Shown piece after piece: positions 35,969-46,890 of a DNA stretch of 64,000 nucleotides. Each line of letters starts with the position of its first letter. The stretch's first letter is position 1. Origin of the DNA: Malania oleifera (taxonomy: Eukaryota; Streptophyta; Magnoliopsida; Santalales; Ximeniaceae). Under the pieces are notes generated by a model. The model was not told the DNA's origin, did no database searches, and saw only the letters and a program-made list of their open reading frames with translations. A program made the position numbers and the translations under genes. Location of the stretch: assembly GCF_029873635.1 (NCBI RefSeq), contig NC_080417.1, forward strand, positions 33,778,214-33,842,213. The letters run 5' to 3'.

Positions 35969-38227
35969 TGTTAGAATTGGTGTATTCCCAAGAGGGGGGG
36001 TGAATTGGAATTTTAAAATTTATCACTTAGGTTATGCTGGATAAACAGCAGTATATACACAACCTAGGGTCTGCCTATTCAATTTCCAAATGCGTAGATA
36101 AGTATAATGTGAAATTTAAGTCATACGCATCATTCACCCATAACATACATGTGCGGCTAATATAAAGTGCGGAAATATAAATGAACACACGATATGTTAT
36201 CGGGGTTCGGCCAACCGTGCCTACGTCCCCGCCTCGAGCTCGCAAGCTAGAGGATTCCACTAAGAGCTCACTTAAGGGTGGAGCGTCACCATTTACAACC
36301 AGGTCAAATTAACACAGGGCTGACCTCAACCTTAACCAGGTCAATTAGCGGGGCTGACCTCAACCTACACGCCTTAACAGGACGACGCACCTAGCTTTCC
36401 TAACCGGGTCTAAGCCAATCCGGGACTATTCCAGGGCTAGTCTCCCTCTTCAGGCCCGTGCCTGGAAATACAACCAAAGTGTATTACAATGAGATGGTAC
36501 AGTGATTATGCTTTCAAGTAAAGCAGATATGTACCCAAATTCGCGCAATAATATACACCACAAATATGAAATAATTTGTAAGCTCAGTGTGGTCTAAGAT
36601 GTCAACTCTCAAATAAATTTACTATCGTTGTAATGAGTGCGTGAGAGTGCAAACCTAAATGATCTTTGTATCACAAGATATTTAATCTAAGTGCTCAAAC
36701 AAAGATATCATCCAGACTTCATATATTTCAATCAACAAGTTTTCTCAATACACATATGTATATGAAGATCTAGCAACGTATAAGTTTGGTTTGCAAAAGG
36801 ATATTCAATCTTTGTATTCAGCAAAAGATATATGAGTTAACGAGTATTGCAACAAAGATTTTATCACACTATCAAATATCTCATCAAATATTTTCAAGAT
36901 TAATAACACAGTAGATATTTGAAAATGTTTTGCAATCAAAATACAAATACTATCTTCTTAAGATGTTGCAATAGAGGTGCAAATCTTAGAAGATCTATCA
37001 AAGTTTTCTTAGGATAGACTTATTAATAAAGTCCCCTAAGAATACTCAAGGTTTAGCTCTCAAGGATAATAAAACAATCAAATATGAATGGGAGAGCAAA
37101 CCTACTTAGACTAGCACTCAATCAACTTACAAAGGGTTTAATTTGTATGAGAAGGTAAGTATGAGTGTAGGAGGCTTAAGAATGAGTATTATAGGGTTTT
37201 GGATTTTCAAAGAATTTTCCCTGATCAAAGTGGCTAATCCATCTTAATCTTTGCAAATGAAGGCATATATATAGGCAAGGGAGGAAATATGACCGTTGGG
37301 GACCTATAGGGTATTATTAGAAAAGTTTAATGGAGTTTAATGCATTTTAACCCTGTTTAGAAAAATATTAACCACGGTAAAAATGGGAACAACCCGAGAG
37401 GTTCGGTCGACCAAAAGTGGTTCGGTCGACCGGGACTCAAGTGGCTCGGTCGATCGAGGGCATTTTGAACTAAGGGGTCGGTCGACCGGGATAAGGCGAT
37501 TTTGAAATCTCCGAGTTTCGGTCGACCGAGGCCTTTTTGAACTGCACGGCTCGGTCGACCGAGTTGTTGGGAGTTCTCCCGATGCGCTTCGGTCGACCGA
37601 GTTGTTGGAGTACAAAAAGTGGTCGGTCGACCGGGGGGTCAAATAGTTGACTCCCAGGTGGTTCGGTCGACCGAGGTCAAATGACCTGTAAGGGGTCGGT
37701 CGACCGGGACCGGGTCAAATAGTTGACCCGGACCGATTTCGGTCGACCGGGACAATTTGAACTGTTTGTCTCGGTCGACCGAAAGTGCACCAAGTGTGCA
37801 TTTCGGTCCCGAATTGACCCAACTCAATCAATTTTAAGTGCCTAATAAACATATGTGCATATGTGTGTGTCCTAAGGCCACTTGGGGTCCAATTTTGAAG
37901 ACACCGAAAAAGTCCGGTGTGGGTCGACCTTCGGTCGCCCAAAGGTACACTCTAAGGTCTTTCTATGGTTCGGTTTGAGCTTACAAAGTAAATCATTCAT
38001 GTGATGTGTGTGAGCTTATTACAAACCGAAAAACCCTAATTACTATTACAGACAATTTCACTGGAAAATATTATAATTAAGAGTTTATGAAATTGTCTTC
38101 AAGCCTTTCTAGCTTTGTGCACATCTTGATTTTATCATTCTTGATTCCTGCACAAAAGCTCAACCACTCATTAGATACAATGAGTATTTGTCATAATCAA
38201 AACCGGGCGTGACCAATAAGGTCAACA
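35969..38227 (-). repeat. Sirevirus-like solo LTR with an intact palindrome array
   Basis: On the plus strand it runs TGTTAGAATT to AAGGTCAACA, and a perfect 5-bp duplication, AGGGC, flanks it (35964-35968 and 38228-38232). Read on the minus strand this is a complete 2.26-kb LTR with nothing between LTR copies, so it is a solo LTR. Eleven perfect CGGTCGACC palindromes and one near-perfect copy lie at 37403-37785. It sits inside the large LTR element and is therefore younger than it. Confidence 0.88.
37403..37785. repeat. Array of 12 CGGTCGACCG palindromes
   Basis: Twelve copies of an 8-10 bp palindrome centred on GTCGAC lie about 20-55 bp apart, eleven of them exact at GGTCGACC. The spacers are not obviously repeated. 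The block is GC- and CpG-rich against AT-rich surroundings. It falls in the U3 half of the solo LTR. Related arrays in Sirevirus elements are reported in the literature as conserved noncoding motifs; whether this is the same motif is inference. Confidence 0.9.
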
Positions 38228-38426
38228 AGGGCCAAAACATAGGGAAAAATATCTAAGCGTGTGTTTTAACACAAAAATTTAAATGCATTATTTGTAATGT
38301 CTTCTTTCTTGATATGCGTATGTTGTATTGTCTATTTATTTAAGTTATGCATATTCTTAGGGGGATCCTTTTCAGGTTGTACCCATTTTACTCTTATGTG
38401 TTTATTATGATCAAAAAGGGGGAGAT

Positions 38427-40621
38427 TGTTGGCTTTTTGAGTCAGATCTCGATTTTGATGTTAACAAACACAAGTGTCTTATGTGTGTGCCTAGTATTTT
38501 GAACAAAATAATAATTCAATACACACATAAGGAGACTGGAAATGGAAGCCATGAAGGACGTAAAGACTATACCTTAGACACTTTCCATGGAGTCTTAAAG
38601 AGCAAAAGGAAGACGAAGACATTTTTTTTAATTGTATATACATTTATTTTTATCATTTGGTCTATAATAATGCATGCATTTGTATGATATGGATTTATTG
38701 CTCAAATGACCGTAGGTTGACCATAGGATTCCTAACATGTCACCAAAAACCTTTTTTCTAAAAAGACTAAAATCATACAAAGTTTTTGGAATAGCTTTAG
38801 GGTCAAATTAGGGCTTACAAAGACTTGGTCGAGCGACATTGGATTTTTTCCGCAAAATATTAAATGTTAATGCCCTCAGTCAACCAACCAATTCGAGCTT
38901 TAATCAACTCGGTCGATCGAACTAGACCGAAGTCAACATGTTGACCTAGCCTCAGCTGACTGAACATGGTTTGAACATATTGCCCACGGTCGACCGAAGC
39001 TGAGATGTGACTTTCCTCACCTTCCTCAGCCAATCGAACTGGTAGTTCAAATTGACCTTGGTTGACCAAGTTCAAGACTCGACAAACCGAACCCTCACTG
39101 GGCAATCGAAACAACGAAGCCTTGAGAAAATCGCCTTACTTAGCCGACCGGCCATAGGCCATGGTTGACCAAACTGGAAAGTTGCCTTTGGGCCATTGTA
39201 AGTGTTCGGGCGACCGACCCTAGGCATAGGGCGACCGAACCTCTCGGGTTGCCGTGCTTTTACCATGGTAATTGGGATTAAAATTTAATCAAACTTTTCT
39301 AAAATTTCTAATATGTCCCCAACAGTCATAATTTCATGAAAAACTATAAATACCCCTTCATTTGCTTTGATTAGTAACTTTGATTAACTAATTTTTCTCT
39401 CAAATTATTTTCTTAATCAAAGTTCTCCCACTTATATTTTTATTGCAAAATCATTGTTGGGGTAAAATTTTATACTCTTCAAACTCTCTTTATTATTCCT
39501 TAGAAAATCTTTTGAAAGAGAGCATATATTTTTATTTGGGCATTTCTTTTTAGAGCACTCACTCTCACACATACTTTATTTTCTTAAAATCATTTTTGAG
39601 AGTAGCCTTAAGATTTCTCCTGATTATCTTCATATTCTTGGGAGAAATTATTTAGTGCACGAATATTTTTGAGCTTAATTCCTAACTTCTCCAAATATTT
39701 GTTATTGCAAAAATCTTTATTGGAGAACACATTTATCATGTATATATTCTCACATATATATATACACACAAACACGCGCGCATATTTTATTTGTGCAAAA
39801 TTTATTTGAACACAAAAACCTTAGGTTCTCCTTATATTCCTAGAAAATTATTTTTGGGAGAAATTTTATTAGGGTCATATCTTTGAGTATGTTATCATAC
39901 ACATCATTTCTCAAAGATTGAAAATATTATTTTGAGAAACACCCTTTCTCTACTGAGCATAACTCATATCATATTAGAGTGTATGTATTTGAGTTTAAAT
40001 GTTGTACATCTCTGCTTGTATTTAGAAGCATTTTATTATGTACAAAAACTGATTTTATGTATCGGTTGGGTTCATCCCGTAAATTGAACTAAGGAGTCTC
40101 CGCCCTGTAAGTGAGACCGATTTGATTTACCCCGAAAATTGAACTAGGTGTCTCCGCTCCGTAAGGGAGACCAGTTGGGCTCAGCTTGGTAATTGAGCTA
40201 ACATTTGCTTTGCCCCGTAAGGAGAGGTTGTAACGGTTTCTGCTCCGTCCGTTTAAGTAAGCAAAGATAGTGTAATCATTAAGGGGGTATACCCAAGGCG
40301 GGGACGTAGGCTGGTTTGGACGAACCTCGATAACAAATATCGTGTATTTCTCTCTCTGTATCTCATTTAAATCTCCGAACTTTAATTTCCATATGTGTAT
40401 GTCTGTTCATTTATAGTTATAATTATTTGCATGTACACATTCAATTTAAATGAGATTTGCGGGACTCGTGTATGTATGTATTCCTTGTTCAATTGTTTTA
40501 CATACACGTGTATATTTTGAATGAGATATGATATGTGGTAAATCGATGTTTACTTTAAATTAGTCAAAAATTTTTAAAATTCCAACTCATCCCCCCTCTT
40601 GGGATTACATCAATTCCAACA
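38427..40621 (+). repeat. 3' LTR of the large LTR element
   Basis: The LTR is 2195 bp and colinear with 27828-29960 throughout. It has a degenerate GGTCGACC-type array at about 38826-39240 and the same terminal C-run and CCAACA end. A short alternating CA/CG run lies near 39767-39781. Confidence 0.85.
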
Positions 40622-43079
40622 ATCTGTTTACCAAGAAACAAGCCATACTAACCGCATCGGCCCAAAAATTCATAGCAAGCCCAACATGCAACCTGAAACA
40701 CCGAACCCTTTTAGCTAGGGTTCAGTTTGTCCTTTCCACCACACCACTTTGTTGCAGTGTTCATTGTATTGTAAAATGCCTTCTTATGCCATGTTGCTAA
40801 CAGAATTCCTTGAAACTTGAGTTTGTGTACTCAGTTCCATTGTCTATCATGAGGAACTTGATCTTTCTCCTGGCCTAGTTTTCCACCTTAGCTTTCTACA
40901 GTTTAAACTTGGCAAACGTCTTCGAATTATGTCGCATGAAGTAAACCCAGACCTTCCACGAGTAATCATCAATGAAACTCATGAAATACACATGTCCCCC
41001 TTGTGATGCCACTCTGATCGGCCCCCAAACGTCCAAATGATGTAATCCAGTATCCCCTTCGTCTTGTGCATGACTATCATGAACTGAACCTTGTTCTACT
41101 TCCCAAGCACACATTACTTGTAGAACTCCTGCTTACATGATTTGACCCCCTTCATAAGATTTCTCTTGTGAAGTTCCTTCATTCCACGATCACTCATATG
41201 CCCTAAACGCATATGCCACAACATAGTACTATTATACTCGGACTTTGCGGCTGCAATTCCACCTACAACTGTGGTACCCAACAGTGTGTATAAATTCCCC
41301 AACACTCTCTTCCCCTTCATCATAGTCAAAACGTCCTTGCTCACCTTTATTACCCGACCTTCAGATTTGTAACTGAACCCATTACAATCCAAGGTGCCTA
41401 GTGAAACCAGATTTTTCCTCAACTTCGGTATGTGACACCTCACATCACACAATGTTCTCACCACAACATCGTACATCTTGATTTTGACATTCCCTATCTC
41501 GATCACTTTGAAGGCAACATCATTCACCATCAAACGGAGCCAGAACTCACCAATTCGTACGTAGTGAACCAGTCCTTGTTGGGTATCATATGATAAGAAC
41601 ATGCCAAGTCTAAGATCCAAGAATATGCGAACTCATCCGACTTCGATGAAATCGAGAGCATATCATTATCACCATTCCCTAAATCTCCTTTTTCTACTAC
41701 ATTCGCTGTGTTTGACGAACCTTCTTTAGTTTCAACAACCCCCTTCTTCCTTTTCGGACACTCAAGTTTTATGTGCCCCTTTTTCCTGCACTTAAAACAC
41801 CGCACATCCTTCCTCTTCCTGGATTTGGACCAAGCCCTATGGTTGCTCGATCCACCCCAAAAGTTACTCCTCCCAAGATCCTGATTCCCTTTCGCCATGA
41901 GCCCTTCACCATGTGAACTCTCATTGCTAGCCTTCTTCCTCTGATGGAACCTTAGCAATGCACTCGTGATGTCCTTCAACTCCAGGGTTTCTTTCTCCTA
42001 AGTCAACTTCGTAACCAAGTTCTCGTATGTAGGAGACATCGATAGGGAATTCAATAGCATCAATGCTTTGTCCTCTTCCTCGAACTTCACATCAACTCGC
42101 TTTAGATTACTAATGATCTAATTAAACGTGTTGATGTGTTGAGTCAGGTCCGAACCCTATGCCATCTTAAGCTAATAAATCTTTTTTTTTAAGATACAAC
42201 TTGTTCGTAAGCGACTTGGACATGTACCGGCTTTCATGTTTAGCTAAACATCTACCAGCGATTCCTCATCCATGACGTGATACATCACGTCATTAGCCAG
42301 ACAATGCCAGATAGTGGACACATCTTTTGCGCCCAGCTCCTTCCAACTTCCGTCATTCATATTTTTCGGCTTCTTTTCATATAGAGTCTTCACCATCCCT
42401 TACTACACTAGCAAGTCTTTCACCCTCCTCTGCCAAAATCTAAAATTTTTGATTCCATCGAACTTCATCGAAGAGACCCCAGCCATTGTAAACCAATAAC
42501 TCTGATACCATTTGTTGGTCGTGAATGCGCAACGAAAGTTGTCACAAAATTTCACGAATTAATCAACAAACAAACAGTGCACTCACTCAATGAAGAACTA
42601 TACTAAAGAAGCAATCACTTAACAATGATAAAAATGAAAACAACGTTTAAAGACACAAGATTTACGTTATTCGACAATTTGCCTACGTCCACGGGAGCAG
42701 CAACTCTAATTCTCACTATCAATTATGTCAAGCTTACAAATTAGGGTTACAAAAATATTGATTACATATGAACCCTAAGCGTACAAGAACCTTAAATCCT
42801 ATATAAACCATCCCTATAGCAATTTCCGGAGGAAAAACCTTCGATCTACCCAATCTACTAGTCTCCTGATTAAAATTAAGTAACGTGCGCTGATCAAAAC
42901 CATCTACGATTTAGGTCAAACCGTTGATGGTTTAAAGTTGAGAAGATACATCTCCATACTGCCTGAAACTGTCCACAGTTATCCCTTATCTTGCAAACTT
43001 CTCTCTTGCTCTTGTTTCTTACTTCATGAAGCTTTCTCGGTATATGCGTTCCACTCAAATATGACCTACATCCCCAACA
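40622..43079 (-). mobile_element. Copia retrotransposon fossil, 5' half, minus strand
   Basis: The 5' LTR is 42513-43079, read on the minus strand from TGTTGGGGATG to GACCAACA. The primer-binding site TGGTATCAGAG follows at about 42512-42501. Next come gag (about 42490-41750, with a CCHC knuckle CFKCRKKGHIKLEC near 41797-41755), protease (around 41640-41540), and the integrase front and core (about 41540-40627). It stops at the target site of the large LTR element and resumes at 27822. No 3' LTR is seen. It is broken in many places. Gag and LTR resemble the Copia fossil at 1500-5366. Confidence 0.82.
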
Positions 43080-43424
43080 CAAAAGCTTACACACAGTATT
43101 TTAATTTAGAAAGTTACAACATTACCTTTTAAATAGCAATAAAATTTTTTAAAAATATAATTAAATGAATAACTAGTAATGGGAGATGAAAGAATATCAA
43201 ATTTCTAATGTTATATTTCTTTTTGTGAAGCAAACATAAAAGTATCACCAAATTACCGGAACGTTGAACTCACTTTAGGTGAACCAAACGTCCCCTTCGT
43301 TTTTCCTGTGAATTGAACGCGTACTGTCAATGGCAATTCGGAAATCGCAACAACTCTGTTTTAACCACTTCTAATTCTTAGTTCTTCGAAATCTCCTATC
43401 ACATTTTCGTATTAACTTTCCGCC
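43080..43424 (+). promoter_or_regulatory. Short upstream region of the DUF829 gene
   Basis: Only 345 bp separate the Copia LTR end from the start codon at 43425, so promoter and 5' leader must lie here or partly inside the LTR. I see an AT-rich first half and a pyrimidine-rich leader, but no clear TATA box at a fixed distance. The Copia LTR points away from the gene, so its U3 side faces it. Confidence 0.4.
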
Positions 43425-45810
43425 ATGGAAGCTTCTGTGAAGATCTTGAACTCATCCTCTCTTTCACTCCTAAACAAAACACACACTCTAAAACTCAGCC
43501 CCAAATTCCTTCATCCACTTCCTTCGCTTTCCGTCTCCCCAAACAGCACACACCACAGTTTTACCCGGATTCATTCTTCATCATCTGCTTTACCCTCCCT
43601 AAACTCGAATATCCTTGGGTTTAATCTCTCCCTTTACTCTTCTCTAAATTTCGAGCCTAAAACCTCACCTGTTTATTCTGAACGAGTCGCGTCCGATTCA
43701 AGCGACAAGTTCTTCGAGTGGCATCGAGCTGGGAAGGGCGTTAATGGTGGAGAAGCAGGGGTTTTAGGGCGCGGAGATTCTTCGGTGACGGTGGTGTTGC
43801 TGGGCTGGCTTGGGGCGAAGCGGAAGCACTTGAAGAGGTACGTGGATTTGTATACTTCGAGGGGGGTTAATGCCATTACTTTCGTTGTTCCGGTGAGAAA
43901 CCTTCTTTGGTTTGATCTGGGGAGGAGGGTTGAGAACCGGATCTCGGCATTGTCTAACGAGCTTGTTTCGTGGCTTTTGGGGACGGAGAAAGATGGTTCT
44001 GAAAGGAGCTTGCTTTTCCACACTTTCAGCAACACCGGTTGGCTTGTGTAGGTTGATTCATTCATAGCACTCTTGTTATGATCTTATTCTTATTTATTTT
44101 TGGTACACATGTTGTTTTTATCTTCCTCTGCCAATTTGTTTCAAGTACATCCATCTTTAACGGGGGCATCGATCTCTAAAGTTTAGAGAAGTTTAAACAC
44201 ATCTTCTAATTCATTCTGTTGTATTCTAGGCACTGTGTAAGCCCAGTTTAGATTTCCAATCTCTTGTATTCTAGATTGCTTGTTTGAGTTTGGTTTTTCT
44301 TGGTTATCTATAGTTCAATTTTTCCTCTCAGTTGCAAAATCTTCGGTCTCTGCAGCTATGGTGCTATTCTTGCCAATATGCAGGGCAGGCAGGACCTAAT
44401 AGAAAAGATCAAGGGATGTGTTGTTGATTCTGGAGCAGACCCAGAGTTGAATCCACAGGTTCTTTATTCTTACTTTGTAAAAAAATTAACTATTTTAATT
44501 TTTGTTAGGAGTGGTTTGTAGGACCTTTTTTTAGGTCTTGTTTGGCCACATCTCACAGAACCTCTGCCTGCTCGAAAATCAAGAATATTCCTTTATTTTA
44601 ACTAGTACATTAAAAGCATTGTGAATTTTAATTTGCTGCAGTTGATATTTTATGCTATTTTGTTTTAAATAGCTTTTGATAGCAGGAGTAATCTTAAAAA
44701 GTGCTGGGGTGGGGGAGAATTCTTGTAGCTATCATGTAGCTCTTTATAATTTAACTGAAATTTGAAAAAAGAAATTGCACGCTCTGCTGAAATAAGGGTC
44801 TCCAGCTTGTGAACATGGCAACTGTCTGAGCTAATCATTGACAGTGTATGTGAAAAAAAATGCACAGGATCAAAGTGGACAATATATCCTTGTGCTTTTC
44901 TAGAATGTTCCATCATTTCTTGTATAGTTATCTACTATCGCAAGTTGGTTATTTTTCACTCTGAAAATGTTTGGTGGTGTCTACATATTGCTCCTCTCCT
45001 TCCCAAAGAGCAAGTTTTTGCTCAAGCACCACAGCGAAATTTTTTTAAACATTTTTTACATCAGTTTCATGTCATGTTGGTTTTTTTCATTTGCTTTTAT
45101 GGGTTTCCTGTTTTATTACATTTGATGATATCTGTGCTCAGGCTGATTGTTGGTTGGCCTTCCACTCTAATTTATCAGAAAACAGGGGAAACTATTTGAT
45201 AATTTTTTTTCTTAGTAGGTCTGGGCAGCTGGATTTTCTGCTGCACTTCTGAAGAAGCGTAGTTCCTTAGCATACCCTTCAATGGAGACCAGAGGAGGAA
45301 ATGAAGCAGAAAGTGCTTTGAGTTCGTCAAGACCTCCAGAAAAGGAACCTCTAATAATTGAGACCTTGTTTCTTTCAGTATTGGAAAAGTTATTTTCGAT
45401 TCTTCTTAAGTTGCCTGATGTAAATTGGTGGGCTTTCCTATCCTTCACTAAAATTATTTCCAATTTTTGTCCATTAAAATGACTAAACATGCCTCCCAGC
45501 TGACAGCTGCTAGATGAAAACATACTTGTCTTTTATTTTTCACAGGCGATTGATGAAGATAATCTCCCTTCTCTCCAAAAACCAGCCTCACTGTCCCCAG
45601 CTTTACCTATATAGTAGCGCTGATAAGGTGATTCCATTTCAGTCAGTGGAACTGTTTATTGAGGATCAGAGAAGGCTAGGAAGAAAGGTACGGTCATTTA
45701 ATTTTGGGTCATCTCCTCATGTAGACCATTATAGGACTTTCCCTAATATATATTCTTCAGAGCTTAATGATTTTTTGAGAGAGTGTTTGGCTACTGTGAA
45801 GCAGTTGTAA
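43425..45810 (+). CDS. DUF829 / TMEM53-family alpha/beta-hydrolase-like protein (4 exons)
   Basis: Exons 43425-44047, 44356-44458, 45219-45427 and 45546-45810 join with GT-AG introns to 1200 nt, giving 399 codons plus a stop. The protein matches, from memory, the plant DUF829 (TMEM53) family. Residues 1-75 are Ser/Leu/Pro-rich with only one acidic residue, like an organelle transit peptide; the target organelle is inferred. The fold starts at the strand [19 protein letters not shown] (about residue 120 onward). HTFSNTGW puts Ser202 at the nucleophile position without the classical GxSx[10 protein letters not shown] gives Asp338 and PHVDHY gives His370 or His373. Ends of the family, [15 protein letters not shown] and SSPHVDHYR, are well kept. 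Animal TMEM53 is a nuclear-envelope protein; the plant role is not known to me. No transmembrane helix stands out. The chosen start is the first ATG of the open frame. Confidence 0.92.
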
Positions 45811-46184
45811 ACCTGCAAAGTCATTTCACCTGCATAGAATTTTCAGTTTGATCTCCTTAAATGCCAATGCAGCAGCATCTAAAGTTTGTAGAGCATTTAA
45901 TTTCGAATTGTTCAAAATGAACATTATGCAACGACCACATACATTTGTTTCCCTTATATGTGATCTGTAATGCTTGACTGCTTTGTTGGAAATAATATAA
46001 TCCTTGTGGTTATTATAATGTTACTTTGTGACATAAAATTCAATGCTGTGCACAAAGAATCAATAAGTCTGCCATCAGTCGATGCCTCAAACGTCAACAA
46101 TCCTTTTAGATATGCTGTGAGTCTTATTTAGATAGTATTCAACTCAATTTAATTTAGTTTAATTGAATTCAATTTAGGTTGTGT
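45811..46184. other. 3' flank of the DUF829 gene
   Basis: AT-rich sequence that should contain the 3' untranslated region. AATATAATCCTTG lies near 45991 in a position compatible with a polyadenylation region. I see no other feature. Confidence 0.4.
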
Positions 46185-46660
46185 TTTGGGGCATGGATTT
46201 TGGGCCTCTGATTGAATCTATATGGATTTAGACAAAATTCACATAAATAGAGATTGAAATTCGGATCTTGAATTTGGATTTGTATGAATTTAGGTAAAAT
46301 GCAACACAAATTTGTAATGAGTTTTGTTAAAATTTATACAAATTCAAATAGTTTATATCCATACAAATTCATATCCATGGCCTAAAATTCATGTTTTAAA
46401 ATGCTACCTTGATATTCTTTTGTACTGTATCTATTTTAATTTATTTAAATTTAAACTCAAGGTCACTCTCCAAGCTCTTAAATGTAGAGAATGCATTTAG
46501 AAACGCAATTGATGGATTTCAGTAACTTGGCTAGGATGAGTTGATAAATTGCATATCCTTAGCATCCTACACCTAAACTGTACCTTAGGGCTGATGGTTC
46601 GTCTCCCCATCCTCCTTTGAGGAGTTTTGGGACTCAGCTCTGCATAAGCAATGGATGATC

Positions 46661-46699
<39 letters not shown>

Positions 46700-46890
46700 G
46701 TCTATATATACATATATGTAGTATGGAAATGGATTATTAAAATTAGATTCGGGCAGTGTTTGAGAGCATGAATTTTGGATATTACATTTGGATTTGTGTG
46801 GATTTGGACAGATTCAATACAATTTTGTATATCATCTTATTCAAATCCAATACAACTCCAAATCTAAACCCTCTCTAAACATAGGATCTG
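46185..46890. repeat. Two AT-rich fold-back elements around a (CT)n run
   Basis: Fold-back copies lie at about 46185-46400 and 46750-46890. Each opens with a GTGTTT(T/G)(G/A)GGCATG-like or GTTTGAGAGCATG-like block, contains GAATTTGGATTTGTGTG-like arms, and closes with the complementary arm. A CT dinucleotide run lies between them at about 46660-46697. They are probably small MITE-type elements, and no transposase is present. Confidence 0.55.

Larger units (their letters stand above)
27828..40621 (+). mobile_element. Large LTR element without coding capacity (LARD-like, Sirevirus-type LTRs)
   Basis: The 5' LTR is 27828-29960 and the 3' LTR 38427-40621. Both run TGTTGG to CCAACA, and a perfect 5-bp target duplication, ATCTG, flanks the element (27823-27827 and 40622-40626). 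A primer-binding site of the TTGGTATCAGAGC type with two differences starts at 29962. A purine tract, AAAAAGGGGGAGA, precedes the 3' LTR (38413-38425). About 4.0 kb of the interior belongs to the element itself and shows no gag or pol similarity in any frame; the rest is two nested solo LTRs. This is the layout of a large retrotransposon derivative that would need an autonomous partner. By eye the first 200 bp of the two LTRs differ at roughly 8% of positions, so it is a few million years old under commonly used plant rates. Confidence 0.85.

Noticed and set aside
37403-37785. Possible CRISPR-like repeat-spacer array
   Set aside because: The repeats are only 8-10 bp palindromes with irregular spacing, in a plant LTR; no cas genes and no prokaryotic context.
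37337-37942. Minus-strand frames with repeated RSTE and VDR peptides
   Set aside because: The peptide periodicity comes from the CGGTCGACC palindrome array, which makes better sense as noncoding DNA in a U3 region.
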